A DNA stretch of 64,000 bases from assembly GCA_037013685.1 (NCBI GenBank), contig CM072891.1, positions 14,608,501-14,672,500 of the forward strand. The letters run 5' to 3'. Origin of the DNA: Acridotheres tristis. Its lineage: Eukaryota > Chordata > Aves > Passeriformes > Sturnidae. The notes under the pieces are model-generated. The model was not told the DNA's origin and ran no database searches. It saw only the letters and a program-made list of their open reading frames with translations. Below are positions 39,697 to 51,569 of the stretch, piece after piece. Position 1 is the first letter of the stretch, and each line of letters begins with the position of its first letter. The position numbers and the translations under genes were made by a program.

Positions 39697-42365
39697 GAAC
39701 ATAATTTTTCCTTTTCCTCACTGATGATGAGTGGTCAGTGGCATGAGAATGGAACAGTATGTTGTGTATGCTCTCAGAAAAATACTATTCCATCACTTCA
39801 GATTCTTAAAATCAGAGTCTGTAAATATTTATATTTACATTATAAAAAGACCATAAAAGCCAGAGCTAAAACAGATTGTTTACTTTTAAAAATATTTAAA
39901 TTTATTTCACTCTCTATGAAACGAGTCATCACACATCCCAAGTATTTAGAGAACTAATAAGATAGCCCACACCTGCTCCCATTTACTTCTGCTGAGAACT
40001 TTCAAAGAAAGCAAAATAACAAGTTTGAGCAGGAAACAGAAAAATGGCTGCCTCACACAGGCAAATCATTGCCTTGGGATGCATTTTGACACTGTTTGAA
40101 AGTTCATCAAGCAAAGATTTAAAACAAAGCATAAAGCAGTTTTAGTCCTAATTTCTACTAGCTGGAGGGGTGTTATGGTATAATAAATAATAGTAATATT
40201 TTTTTACTATCTTGTCAGGATGTGCTTTGCAAATACATTGCTTTTAGTTATAACAACAGGGGCAATGTTATTGACATCAACCACATGATTTGTGAAATAG
40301 AATTAATACTGAAAAAATGTAATGCCCAGTGGGTTCTTACACAGCAAAATCCTTTTTATGAGAGACTATGAATGGTCTTAAGTTTCAGTTACTTAAAATG
40401 TTTTTTTATGATTTTTATAATACTCTCTATTAGTAAACACATTTCTTGGGTGAAAAAGATGTTAATCTACTTATTAGCCATTCCCATTAGCAATTTAGCT
40501 GATGTAGAGAAGAACACAGGGATTTAGGAATGGTGGTGAAAATCAGGAACTCCTATTATTTATACTGAATTGAATTTAGCCCATCAGCTGTGACTTGGCA
40601 TGAGATTGGTTTGGACACATTAAGTCTGTCTTTAGCCTATGTTTCAGTCTGGTTTTAGTCTGTGCTTGAGCCTGTATCTCAGGACTTCAAATTTCAGCTT
40701 TGTTGTAGATGTTAATTTTATCCTGGTTTTGTCTTTATATAAGTCACTTTCCATTTTGTAAAACAGGACAATAATAGTGAATGATAACAGTGGTCCAAAA
40801 CTAATGACAAGTTTAAATAAAGTCTGTCTCTAGTCTAAAATTTAAAAAACCCACAACTTCTATTTTAAGATATAAACCCTAAAAATGCTTTTTGTTCAGT
40901 TAATATAAACTGCTTGTTAGAGAATTAATATGTGAAATACTTGCTGTCTTGCAATCAGTGTTTGTATGGGTCTATTTAAGATGAAGCTCAGGGTAGGTGA
41001 ACCTTTGCTTCAGAACTACCTGGGTATTGCAGTAACAAAGCTATTCAAGCCCTAGATATATTAATATCTTAAGCACATCTTCTCACTGCCCTTCTAAATC
41101 AAAAAACATTGTATATAAACTTCTCTTGATGAAATATTGTATTTTAATAAAAATCAGTGTGGTGAAGGGGCTAGGAAAGCAGAATGGAAGCCAGAATGGC
41201 CAGCAGGAGTCTTCTGTCTGCTTTCTCTACTGTCTTAAAAAGGCTGTAGTTCCATGGCTCTTTGAAATAGAAAAGGCAATAGAAAACATACATAAATTTT
41301 ATCTAATTTAAAGTTAAACTGTATGCCTCTTTGTAGGGCACACAGAAAATCTATTCACCACATTCTTTTTGTTTTACAGCCAACTTTTCTAGTAGAAAAT
41401 AGATTTTGTGAGGGCATATGCCTCCTTATGAACTAATAATATATTGTGAAATAATAATTGAGAACTCATGAAGTTAATTCTAAGAGAAAATTCTAAAACT
41501 CTTAACTTCTAAGAGAAAATGAGTTTTAACTTCAGGTTAATGTGAGCATTTACATCATAAGTCTGCTGGGCTTCTTTACACAGGTGATGGAAGCTTAAAA
41601 TCTGGCCTTTTTTGAATCGATGTAGGTATAACAATTGGTAAAGAAATTGAGTCTATACAAAAAATTCTACTTCTGCAATGCAATATACTAAGAAAATTGG
41701 TGCTTAACATGTTGTTCTAATTGGCCCTTTACAAATAACAACTGCAACTGCTGCTGTATCTAAATGAAACTCTCACAGTTCTTTCCTAAAAGCAGAAATT
41801 TATGTATTATTTGCTTGTCATGGGAAGCCCAGCACTGGCAATGACAGGAGGTAGCACAGAGTAACCTCCATGTCCTGGCCATGCCCCCTCCTGGATACTG
41901 CAAAACTGAAGACTGTCCTGGTCAGAACTAGGACAAGGAGCTAGGAACACACATGGTTAATATGAAAATGGTAAGAGCCATTTTGATTTGTAAACGATGT
42001 TTTGGGATGCATGGGGATGCTCTGAGTGTAACTGCAACATAAGTCTAAAAGAAATCAGATTATGATATGGGAACTCTTGTGCTGTAACTGGGGAATCATC
42101 AGCTTGTCTACTTGCCACAGACCTAAGCCTTCTGATTCCTTTTATATGTACATTAATTTGGATCTGAAATTATAAATTGGAGAGTTTGATGCTTCCTGCC
42201 TAGACAGTAGATACTTTTACTTACTGACTACCCAGAAATATCAGTTCCTTGTGTGCTGCCCTTGCTTTGAGCCTTCCCTGGAACACTTATAACTTTACAG
42301 CTTGAACAGTTTGGCCTGCCCCTGGAATCTCAGTTCTTGATGACAGAACATGACAACAGTTTGTT

Positions 42366-42455
42366 CCCTAAATAATCCTATCATACTAAAGGAAAAGTTC
42401 TTGGCAGTAGCTAATCTCTAAGTAATCCCATCACAGGGAAATTCTTGGCAGTCAC
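42366..42455. repeat. Imperfect tandem duplication, unit about 45-50 bp
   Basis: CCCTAAATAATCCTATCA followed downstream by GTTCTTGGCAGTAG is repeated as CTCTAAGTAATCCCATCA followed by ATTCTTGGCAGTCAC. The copies differ by several substitutions and a small indel, so the duplication is old. It sits in a GC-richer stretch that may be a decayed repeat. Confidence 0.75.
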
Positions 42456-44851
42456 TCCTTGAAAAAAACCCAGGGAAACTTAGTTTAAAATATTAAACCA
42501 AATAAATAACATGATCACATTAAAAAATAAAACAAGACAGGATTAAGTCAAGAGAGAAAGAAAACCAGATTTGATTGGATTTTTTCCATTTCAAATTAAA
42601 GTACAGCTGCTTGGGGCAGAAACACGATGCTAGGTTCTTCTTGCAGTAATTAGAAAGCCAGTGCTGCCAAAAACTGTTTTCCCATCTGCCTCTCAGTTTG
42701 AGGGATGCTCCTAAAGCCCCTCTCAGAAGGCTGGTGTTCACTAATCCCACTCAGCCATGAAGCTGAACCTGCAGCACACACCAACAAAACAACCCCAGAA
42801 AAAGAAACTGGAAGAGTACTTCCCTCTGTGGTCATGTCACAAAAGTATTTGAAAATCTCAGAGAAGGCAAAGCCTTGATCCTGAAAAGAGCAAAAACTTT
42901 TTTGATGTAAGTGGTTCCTGTGCACAGGGAGGAATGGTGGGCCTTTCTAACAATGTTTAAAGTGTTATCTTTTTATCCGTTTTAAGTTGCTTTAGAAACA
43001 GTCTTAGGATGTTTTGAAATCAGGCAGATTTTGCTTTCAGAACATTGTATCTTGTTTTTATTTTCAAATGATCATGATTCACAACTCTGAAGAAAAGGTA
43101 CTTAGTAATTTTCAGGTTTTGTGATGGGGAAACAATGGGGAATTAACTGAGTTTGATTGAAGATGACTAATAAGGGATGAGATCTCTCCTATTGGAACAT
43201 AAAATTTTAGGCCTCTTTTCCACAAGTGCAGTGCCTTTATCTATAACACAACTCTTTAAACTATTCTGATTTTGTACCAGTTTGAAGATGACATTTCCAT
43301 TGGAGAACCCAGTTGTCAGACGGATTTCTGTATTTCCCACATGGATTAGAACTACTTTAATATTCAGCAGATAGAGGTTAAACTGATCACTTTAACCTTA
43401 ATATGTATAAAAATGCAAGGGAATATACACTCAAAATTATGCCTAAAAATGCTTCCATCTGTTTCTTTGTTGTGTGTGAGCTGAAGGTTTCTTAAATGTA
43501 ATTTTTTGAACGCTAGTATAGACGGCTATTACTTTTTAAATCTCTGATAAGCAGAGATATTTCAGATATTTTACACTCGTTAAGAAAAATGTCATCCAGT
43601 TCCTTAGTAAAACAAATATTGAACTTAAATAGATAACACTAAATAATTTAAGGCCTTATAATTTGAAATATAGATTTTTATTGATAGATTTGAATCCATA
43701 TGTAGTTGGCATGAGTTTTACAGCATTATTTAAAAGCATTTTCATTTTGTCATCATTACAGTTTCTCACATACAAAATTGCGACAAAATTTTTAACTCTG
43801 TTTTGTTGCATGGACGAGTGAACTTGTGCTGTATTCATGCCAAGGTGGTCTCTCAGTGTGCATGAATATTCTGAATTTGCAGTGTGTGACAGTCAGACTC
43901 TTCAGAGCATTAAAGGAGAGAGATATTCTCGCAGTCAGCTCCAAAGGTCTCAGCGCTCTGCAAGTAAATAGCTAGCAGCATGAAATCCTTCAGCTGAATA
44001 GCTGATGGGACTCTTAGCTCTGGCAAGACAGAAATGGGTTGTTGCCAATACCTGAAATGGCAGAGAATTGCAGACCAGCCCCCGACAGGAGACAAGCATT
44101 GATCCTGAACCACCGCTGGGTGAGCTGGCAGAGCCTCCCACGACACACAGAGCTCTTAGCACGGAGGTAGAGGTCACTGCACAGCATGCTCATAGGCATG
44201 CCTTGCTAGCCACTTCTGAAAACATTTCCAACATCTCTGCTACCCAACAGCGTTTTTTGACCTGTTTCTCAGCCTTTTTGGATGAGCTGACAGTCCTGAA
44301 ACTCGAGAGGAAGCAATCCTGTGACCTTTGCTGCATCGTGCAAACACCACCACATGCACAGCTAGCACTCAGCAGCGTTAACACAGAGAGAGAATAAACT
44401 TCTTTCAAGCAGTGGCTTAAATCAGCTACAAGGAATGGCACAAGAAAATGCATTCCTTTGGCCTTTCTTACTTCCTTTTTGCTCATACCAATGCTACAGT
44501 AGGAATTACATGGCTGCACAGAGGTCAGCTGTACTTTCTGGAAAATCGAGCCTGCATAGGTAAATACTAAGAACTTTTGGTCACTGAGCAAATGGTTGAA
44601 ATAATTGCACGAAAGAAATACTTTTTAAATTAAAGACATTTAATCATAATGAACAATTAGAATACTTTAGTATAACACGTTTAAATGTGTCATATACAGA
44701 CAAGAAGTTTTGTTGGATGAGTGTTAATAGCCAGAGTAACATTGCAACAGGTTAAGCAGCTCAGATCAGAAGATACATTGTGTATCTGGGAGGATTTCTC
44801 AGTCATTTTAACAGATTTACTACTAGCTCACTACAGGATTCTTGGCACATC

Positions 44852-45572
44852 ACAATTATAGAATGTTAAGGGCTGGAATGGTCCATAAAGTTCATCCAGT
44901 CCCAGTCAGCCCCATGATGGGCAGGAACATCTCCCACTAGATCAGTCACTCCAGGCTTACCCAACCTGGCTTTGAGCACTGCCCAGTTTGGGGCACCCAC
45001 AACCTCGCTGGGCCACCTCGTCTCAGCAGCCACACAGTTCCAGTGTCTCACCACTCTCACAGTAAGGAATTTCTGCTGGACATCGCACTTAAATTTCCCC
45101 TGTTTCAATTGGTACCCATTACTCCTTGTCCTGTCACTACAGTTCCTGATACAGAGTCCCTCCTCAGCTTCCCTGCAGGCCCCCTTCGGACACTGGAAGG
45201 ATGCTATGAGGTCTCCTTGCAAACTTTTCTTCTCCAGGCTGAACAGCTCCAACTTTCTCAGCCTGTCTTTGTAGGAGAGGTGCTCCAGTCCTCTGGAATT
45301 GCTCCAAGATTTCCATGTCCTTCTTATATTTGGGACACCAGAGCTGGATGCAGCACTCCAGTTGGGAACTCACAAGAGCAGAGTAGAAGGGGGGAATCCC
45401 CTCCTTTGCCCGGCAGGTCCCACTCTTTTGAATGCAGCCCAGGATTAGTTTGGCTTTCTGGGCTGTGAGTGCACAGTGCCAGCTCATGGTGGGTTTTTTA
45501 TCAACCACCACACCCAAGTGCTTCTCTGCAGGGCTGCTCTCAATCACTTTGAGCTTCAATTTACTCCCATGC
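44852..45572 (-). mobile_element. CR1 LINE, 5'-truncated 3' part (-)
   Basis: The 3' portion of a CR1 retrotransposon on the minus strand: the last part of ORF2 plus the 3' UTR. The element's 3' end lies near 44857, where the plus strand reads TTATAGAATG, a decayed form of the CR1 TCATAGAATCATAGAATGG terminus. The body then matches the usual chain: GGAACATCTCCCACTAGAT, GTGTCTCACCACTCTCACAG, CTGAACAGCTCCAACT and AGGAGAGGTGCTCCAG. The 5' break near 45572 falls in the ESSPAEK-LGV-VD region. CR1 is typically 5'-truncated on insertion because target-primed reverse transcription stops early, which explains the shape. Confidence 0.95.
44866..45559 (-). pseudogene. CR1 ORF2 C-terminal remnant (post-RT tail), frameshifted
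   Basis: Two overlapping minus-strand frames carry the ORF2 tail. The first (45559 down to 45164) begins with IESSPAEKHLGVVVDKK and continues through KKDMEILEQFQR. The second (45252 down to 44866) reads ELFSLEKKSLQGDLIASFQ, then CSDRTRSNGYQLKQGKF and FLTVRVVRHWN. Against the CR1 family pattern the segment between the two (the ATKMIRGLEHLS block) is partly missing. The DNA shows a deletion of roughly 25 bases near 45293, which is not a multiple of three and shifts the frame. The catalytic RT domain lies upstream of the truncation and is absent, so the copy is inactive. Near 45010-45025 the usual RLPREVV is replaced by a longer stretch ending WPSEVV, either a subfamily difference or a small insertion. 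Confidence 0.9.
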
Positions 45573-46175
45573 TAATGATGGAAGTCAGATATATTTAACT
45601 GTTCTGAGAATTACTCAGAGCTCTGATTTAAACTGAAGGTGCATCATTAAATGCAAAAGAAAGCACCCTTGGCTGTCCATGTGGGTGTTAAGACTGGCTG
45701 TTACAGAACTTACCAGATATTTTAAATTAATAGAGATCTCCAGAGAACACCGTATGTAATAAAATTGAATTAAAAATTAAGTACACTTCATAGCAAAGTG
45801 TTTTTAACATTTGTTGTAATGGATATGTCATGAAATATGTTTACGGTACCTTGCAAAAACTATAATTTTGCCAGGCCAGCAGAAAAACCAACCCAAAATC
45901 AATCTTCACTCATGATACAGAAGCAACAACATACAAATATATTTTGCAAAAAAAAGTAAGGATGCAGGGGCAATTTGATTTATGACATAAATAAATGTAA
46001 GGCATATTAGTAAGATTAGTGTACAGGGGTGTTAGCACAAATCAAAATATGCAGTACCAAATTCAATTGCTTGCTGCACAACAGAAGTACAGCAGTCTAA
46101 CAGAGAAGATATAGTATGTCATAAAAAAAGCAGAGTGGTTTCCAAGTATTAAATATATTAATGTTATTAATAAGA

Positions 46176-46292
46176 GGGTAGTGCAGGATCTTGTGCCTGT
46201 TCTTATTAAACATCCTCATTAATAACCTGAACCAAAGGGTAACATTATTAAAGATATTCACTGCTTCTGATGACTCTGTGAAGTTGCAAGCC
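46176..46292 (+). mobile_element. Old CR1 reverse-transcriptase fragment (+)
   Basis: A decayed plus-strand match to the CR1 RT palm segment that normally reads VLGPVLFNIFINDLD...SKFADDTKL. After allowing for one small indel near 46203, the frame gives NILINNLNQ and then TASDDSVKL, so the two catalytic aspartates of the A/xDD motif are still legible. Flanking sequence on both sides no longer resembles CR1. Divergence is clearly greater than in the neighbouring copies at 44.9 and 47.5 kb, which suggests an older insertion. Boundaries are approximate. Confidence 0.6.
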
Positions 46293-47461
46293 CTCTTAAA
46301 GTATATTAAGACACCTGAAAACCTAGGAATAGGAATGAAAATTTAATTTAGAATCAGTCTGTGAAATGCATGTAATACAATTTTGTTATCTTCGCTGCAT
46401 AATGAACTGAAGTTTAACAGTTCCTGAGACATACATAAATATAACATGCATATGAAAGACATCCAAATATGTGGCTTCAGTCAGAAAGAAAAGCCTGGGG
46501 ATCACAAACCTTAAACACTAGACTGTGATAGAAGTGCCTGTTGAAAATGATTTTACATTGCAATATGGGCTGCACATACATATGTGTCGTACAACGTGGC
46601 AGGAACATTTGATCTACAAATCTACAGTGCCGTAGGACCCCTGTCTTCAATATGTGCACACCATCAGACCCATGGTGGAGCAAAGGATTTGGAAAAATGG
46701 ATATGATACTTGCATATTAAGTCATAGCCTGAATACAAAGTTAAAAGTTAGCAAATTGTTCTAAGGAATCTGCAGAAGTGCAAAAACAAGCAAGTATGTA
46801 AAAAGGTCACAGAGCCAAGAATGTCTTATCTATGTCAGAAGTACAAAAACTATGAGTAAATTTCCATTTGTGCTTTTAAATGAGAAATGGCCAGTTTCTG
46901 TCAGTCACAAAAGTTTTGGAAGTGATGGTTAGCTTGGGTATTCTGTATGGATATATGATCTAAGGCCTTGATAAAAAAGTTTCTTTACATGGAGCAATAC
47001 CTCTCATGAGAAAATTGGGCAATTATACAATCTGGCACAGAGAAAGCTAAATTTGACAAATAATGATGAGAAAGCAACAGCCTTTCAAGTTGTAAAGATA
47101 GCTCAGTGGATTAGGAGGGACTTAGAGAACTTCCCCAGACTCTATAAATATTATCAATATTTTCATCCATCAATATCAAGTTTGTACAATATCTGGTATG
47201 TTAAAGATATTAAAGTAGGAGTTTTTCAAACTTCACTGGAACAAGCCACATGCATTTGTATTTTCAACTTTCATAAATTTGAAATAAGTTGTATCTCAAA
47301 ATACTGTATGACAAGTATCAAAGCAGTTTAAATGTTTTGTCAGAAGTTAAATAGGAAACAGTCACATACTTCATAGGAAAGATTCGTTTGAGATATTCCT
47401 TTGGCTTGGCTCTGTGCTGTCATTACAGCACTGTGCCTAATATTGACTCACTTTCTGCTCA

Positions 47462-47616
47462 GAAATGTCAAGATGGAAGTGTTCAAGGCCAGGCTGGATG
47501 GGAACCTGAACACCCTGGTCTACAGAAAGGTGTCCATGTCCACGTCCATGGCAGGGAGTTTGGAACTAAATGATCTTTAAGGTCCCTCCTAACTCAGGCC
47601 ATTCCGTGATTCCATG
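47462..47616 (+). mobile_element. CR1 LINE 3' end, severely 5'-truncated (+)
   Basis: About 155 bases matching the extreme 3' end of CR1 in the plus direction. It begins GAAGTGTTCAAGGCCAGGCT (end of ORF2), continues through CCTGGTCTACAGAAAGGTGT, the GGCAGGGAGTTTGGAACTA block and GATCTTTAAGGTCCCTCCT, and finishes in ATTCCGTGATTCCATG. That ending corresponds to the ATTCTATGATTCTATG terminal octamer repeats. It is the most recent-looking CR1 tail in the window, and it lies inverted relative to the 44.9-kb copy. Confidence 0.93.
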
Positions 47617-49695
47617 AAAAACAAATGTTTCTTAGAGAGCATAAATACCTGGTGAGCTGCTGCCAAAATAGTTTAACTGCTGTGAGTGCAAGAGATGGGA
47701 AGGTGTCCACTGGATTTTATTCTTACAAGTTATCAAAAATAATTGACTGTAAGAGCCTGTTACTGTTTTTTCACAGTAAATAATATATTTGCTGAATGTG
47801 TTGAATGTTCTCTGTGCACATGACAAAACCTTAAGCTGCCAACTATGCAAATTTTACTGCAGTTTTGTTACTGGTTATCTATATCATAATGAAGCTTTTT
47901 CAGTGCTTTAGTGAAGAGAAGAAATTTTCCTTCAGCATGGCGAGCATTTCTGATATTAATATAAATAGTATGTTGTAGAGTGCAAGTAAATTAACACACC
48001 AATGCCAAGTTTAATATACAAGTAAAAAAGCCATATACACCACTATTTTGAAAAAAACCCCAAAAAGATGTAAAACTGAATTTGTCAAATGACATTAAAT
48101 ATTTTCAAGGCTCTCAATTATGTTGCATTAATAATGACTGCTACATAAATCAACACACCTTGCTCAGCAGATCAGAACAGTTGTGGATGAGTAGCAGCTT
48201 GAACCTGGAAGCTCAAAGAAAAGTAAAAGTTTTAAGTTGTACTGTATCATATTCAGGGTCCCATGACACATAAAAAGCAATATACTGTCATTCATGCTAA
48301 CATTAACTACTGTAATATTTCAGGTAAAAGAGTATATGTCTCGAAGGGATAATACATTCAATTAATTAGGGATCAGAGTCAGGAATAGGTTTTCAAATAA
48401 TTTCTGCTTTTCCTCACAAGATAATTTCAAAACTGTCATTAATATAAATGAAAAACAGTAGCAACACTATCTGGCACTAATTATAGCACTTACCCCTACT
48501 GTGATAGTAAAGATTGCCTCCTGCAATGGAAATAGCTAACATTTGAATGGTGCCTTTCATCTCCAAAAATCCCCAAATACTCTACAAATTAGAAATTTGA
48601 TCTTTCTGGGTATATGCAAATCCTTGATGAAGGATGTCTGAGACAGAAAGAGTATTGCTTTTTTAACATCTATGTGTCTTATGACCCTGCAGACTTTATC
48701 CAGAAGCACACATTGATTTTTGGAAGTTAAATTACTCAGACTGAAAAAATCATTTCGACATCAGAAATAAAACCAAGTGTGCAAAGCACATCTCCAAATC
48801 CCCAAACGCTGGTTAATTGGCACAAAAAGGTTCAAAGAATTGTAGTTTGTAATGACATTTCTTTTCCTTCCTCCTGCTTTGCATTTATTTCATAAATATA
48901 ATTTACCTTTACCCAGTTACTCACATGTAAATATACAAAACTCCTTGTAGCAGAGGCATGGCTCAGTGTACATATTTGTTATATGTTTTTATCAGTATTA
49001 ATTCCACCATCACCACACAGGAATAACTCCCATCAGTTTATCTGACACATTTAGAAATAGGAATTTGTTAAACAGACCTTCTTCATGTTAGGAAATATGG
49101 TAACTCTGAGCCAGCACCGAGGTTAAGAAAGTATATAAACAAGTTCTTTTTCTAGATTGAGATGACTGAGGAAACGGGCTACTTTATCAGGGCAGATGTG
49201 GCTACTGACAGTGACATCTGGGCTGGTGTGTAACTGAGACACAGGCTCTTATGAAAAGGTTGAGGGGCCTTGGCAGATCCCAAGAAGTGAGGAATCTGTT
49301 TTCTGGCCCAGCTGTGACCCATTAGTAAGAACACTGCACTTCTACAGAATTGATCTTCCTCACAAGCATGGCTATTCACCTTGCTAGAGGAGGGAAAGCT
49401 CATTTTAACCTAGCATTCTTTAATACAGAAGAGATAAAATTTTACTTCTGATTTATCTTTTTAAATGTTAAACTATATTTTTCTCATCAGCCAGTGAGAG
49501 CTCATATGGAGGAAGGAAATGTTCTTGTTCATTGTAGATGCATAACACCTGAGCTGAGGCTCTGAAATTCTCAAAGAGCTTTAGAGAAAAGCCAGAAATG
49601 TAAGTGTTTGCAAATTTAGGCTTTAATCGAGGTGCTAGCCCAGCTTTAGCAGAGCACTGAAGTACATTTTTGAGACTAGTTTACTTTGATGGAAT

Positions 49696-49745
49696 ATAAG
49701 CACCTGCTTAAATTGAAACACATATTTAAATAAGCACCTGCTTAA
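49696..49745. repeat. 16-bp direct repeat
   Basis: ATAAGCACCTGCTTAA occurs exactly at 49696-49711 and again at 49730-49745, 34 bases apart. Each copy contains a CACCTG E-box-type hexamer. Whether that has any regulatory meaning is inference. Confidence 0.9.
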
Positions 49746-50083
49746 GTGATTTGCTGAAACTGAGTTTCCACTGCTTTCTCTGGGAGAACCTTTATGCCCT
49801 TCTCAGCAGTAAGCATCAATAAAGAGGCCTGATTACATTATAAAATGTCTAACAAATACTGTTTAATGCTGACTTTTTAGGTCATCACTGCTGGGAATAG
49901 CAAATAGTTTTTACTTTGCCAGGTGAGATTAATTTCTAAATAAATGACACTACAAAACACCCTACACAGCACCTGTGGGCTGTTCTGCTTCTGTAACTGG
50001 AGAGAAAAAAAAAGATAATGATGCCTTTTAAAAGCTTCCAGTTTGAAATATGTGGCAATAACTTTTGTTTATTTTCTCTCATT

Positions 50084-50109
50084 AAAAAAAAAAAAAAGAA
50101 AAAAAAAAA
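50084..50109. repeat. Poly-A tract
   Basis: About 26 bases of A interrupted once by G. No recognisable retroposed body precedes it, so it is treated as simple sequence rather than a retrocopy tail. Confidence 0.9.
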
Positions 50110-51475
50110 TCCCAGCTAGAAATATTATAGGTAAAATAATGGGCAATGATTTTCTCTTGTAGCTGCGCTTTAAAACAAAATGCTGATTTTTTTTTTCTGT
50201 CTGTAGTGTTAAAATATGCCAGCATGGATGTAAATGGAATGTACAAATAGAGGAAGACTGATCATCTCTCTTGAGAACAAGCTGCTAGTTTCCAATAAAT
50301 ATTTGGAGATTTCTAAAAGTTTTATTTCAAATTGGGAGAAAATGAGTAGTCTTCATTAGAAAAACAACTGCTGCCAGTACAAGTAAGACTCACTTATGCT
50401 ATTCAAATTTAATGGTGTCCAGTATGAATCTTTTCTTCTAATCACTTAATGTTATTCAATTACCATTAAATAACAAATGCTGTATTTTTCTATGACAATT
50501 TTTATGCACTGCTTCATCATTGGCATCACCTACTAATATGAATTTTTTAGAAGATTTTGCTTTGAAAGAGACATAAAAGAGGCTGACAGTGACCTGCCAT
50601 AGAGGGGCCTGTGCAGATAGGCTGGCTGGAGATTGTGCTCAAGTTCCCTTCCCACTAAGGGGAATCTACTGTGCTTCCTTGGATTATCAGGTTCTTAAAA
50701 ATCCATAAACATTAAGTTGCTGTTCAAAAACCACGGGAAAGAAGCCTAATAGAGAGGATAGGGAGGATTGTCTGTCTTTTAATGGCTGGGTACAGTCAAG
50801 AACAGAAGGGGTCTGCTCAGGACAGATTGGTTCCTTTCCATCCCTAGAAGAACCTGTTCTACTGCTGAAATCGGTGTGACATAGGTAACTACTGCCAGCC
50901 CATTCAGACAGTGCTGGATCAGTGCTCAGTTAGGATTAAACCAGGGTTTCTGTGGTAAAGTGCATTGAACTCTGCCAAAATTTAGCTCATTGAAAAGGAA
51001 TATGTTGAGCATTGCCCTAAAAACTTCGGTGATGAACACAAATATTAAAATTATAATCTTTTTAGCTTGACATTTCAAGTGTGATCCAAATGCATCCAAA
51101 TGGAGCAGGAAGAAGAAGAAGATGGTGAAAAATACTTGCACATATAGATTTCCAAAACTCAATTTGAAATTTACACATCTGGGGATAACTCACCTGAAAA
51201 TTTTGTTTGGAGATAGAACAAGTCTTCCATTTAACTCATTGCTCAATCTTTTATCAAAATATCCATTCTAAAATTAGTCATAATTAAAATCAAGAAAATA
51301 GATATCTGCACTTTCAACTGTATATTTAGAACCCCAAATCACTATTTTTCTGTATAGAAAGGGAGATTATTTTCACCTTCTTGATTCTTGCTATATTTTA
51401 GCATAATATCAAAATATATAAGTCAAAAAAAGAAAGATAATTAGAAACTCATCTGTTTCTTTGAATCCTTTATCA

Positions 51476-51522
51476 TGATATATACATTTATACATTATAT
51501 ACATATACATATATATACATAT

Positions 51523-51566
<44 letters not shown>
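51476..51566. repeat. Compound AT-rich microsatellite ending in (AT)20
   Basis: A decayed stretch of ATATAC and ATACAT units (51476-51526) passes into 20 uninterrupted AT dinucleotides (51527-51566), then GAATGAAT. It is the longest pure dinucleotide run in the window and a good candidate for length polymorphism and for cruciform or polymerase-slippage behaviour. Confidence 0.95.

Positions 51567-51569
<3 letters not shown>

Larger units (their letters stand above)
31216..44851. other. Gene-free AT-rich unique DNA with some GC-richer islands
   Basis: About 13.6 kb without a supportable gene. Notable contents are a T/G-rich tract at 33.3-33.5 kb, a perfect 38-bp tandem duplication at 36.85 kb and a short (AT)8 at 39681-39696. 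A GC-richer stretch at 41.8-42.9 kb may be an unrecognised old repeat. Another GC-richer stretch at 43.9-44.6 kb has overlapping open frames on both strands, the longest 133 codons (44190-44591, -). None of those peptides is recognisable. Confidence 0.65.

Noticed and set aside
44190..44591. 133-codon minus-strand open frame
   Set aside because: No domain, motif or supporting splice/promoter context; another long frame overlaps it on the other strand. Kept only as part of a composition finding.
45043..45468. Plus-strand open frame of 141 codons
   Set aside because: Antisense to CR1 ORF2 at 44852-45572.
47090..47120. tRNA-like A box (TAGCTCAGTGG) on the plus strand
   Set aside because: No B box (GGTTCRANNCC) follows at the right distance and no cloverleaf can be drawn; it is an isolated match.
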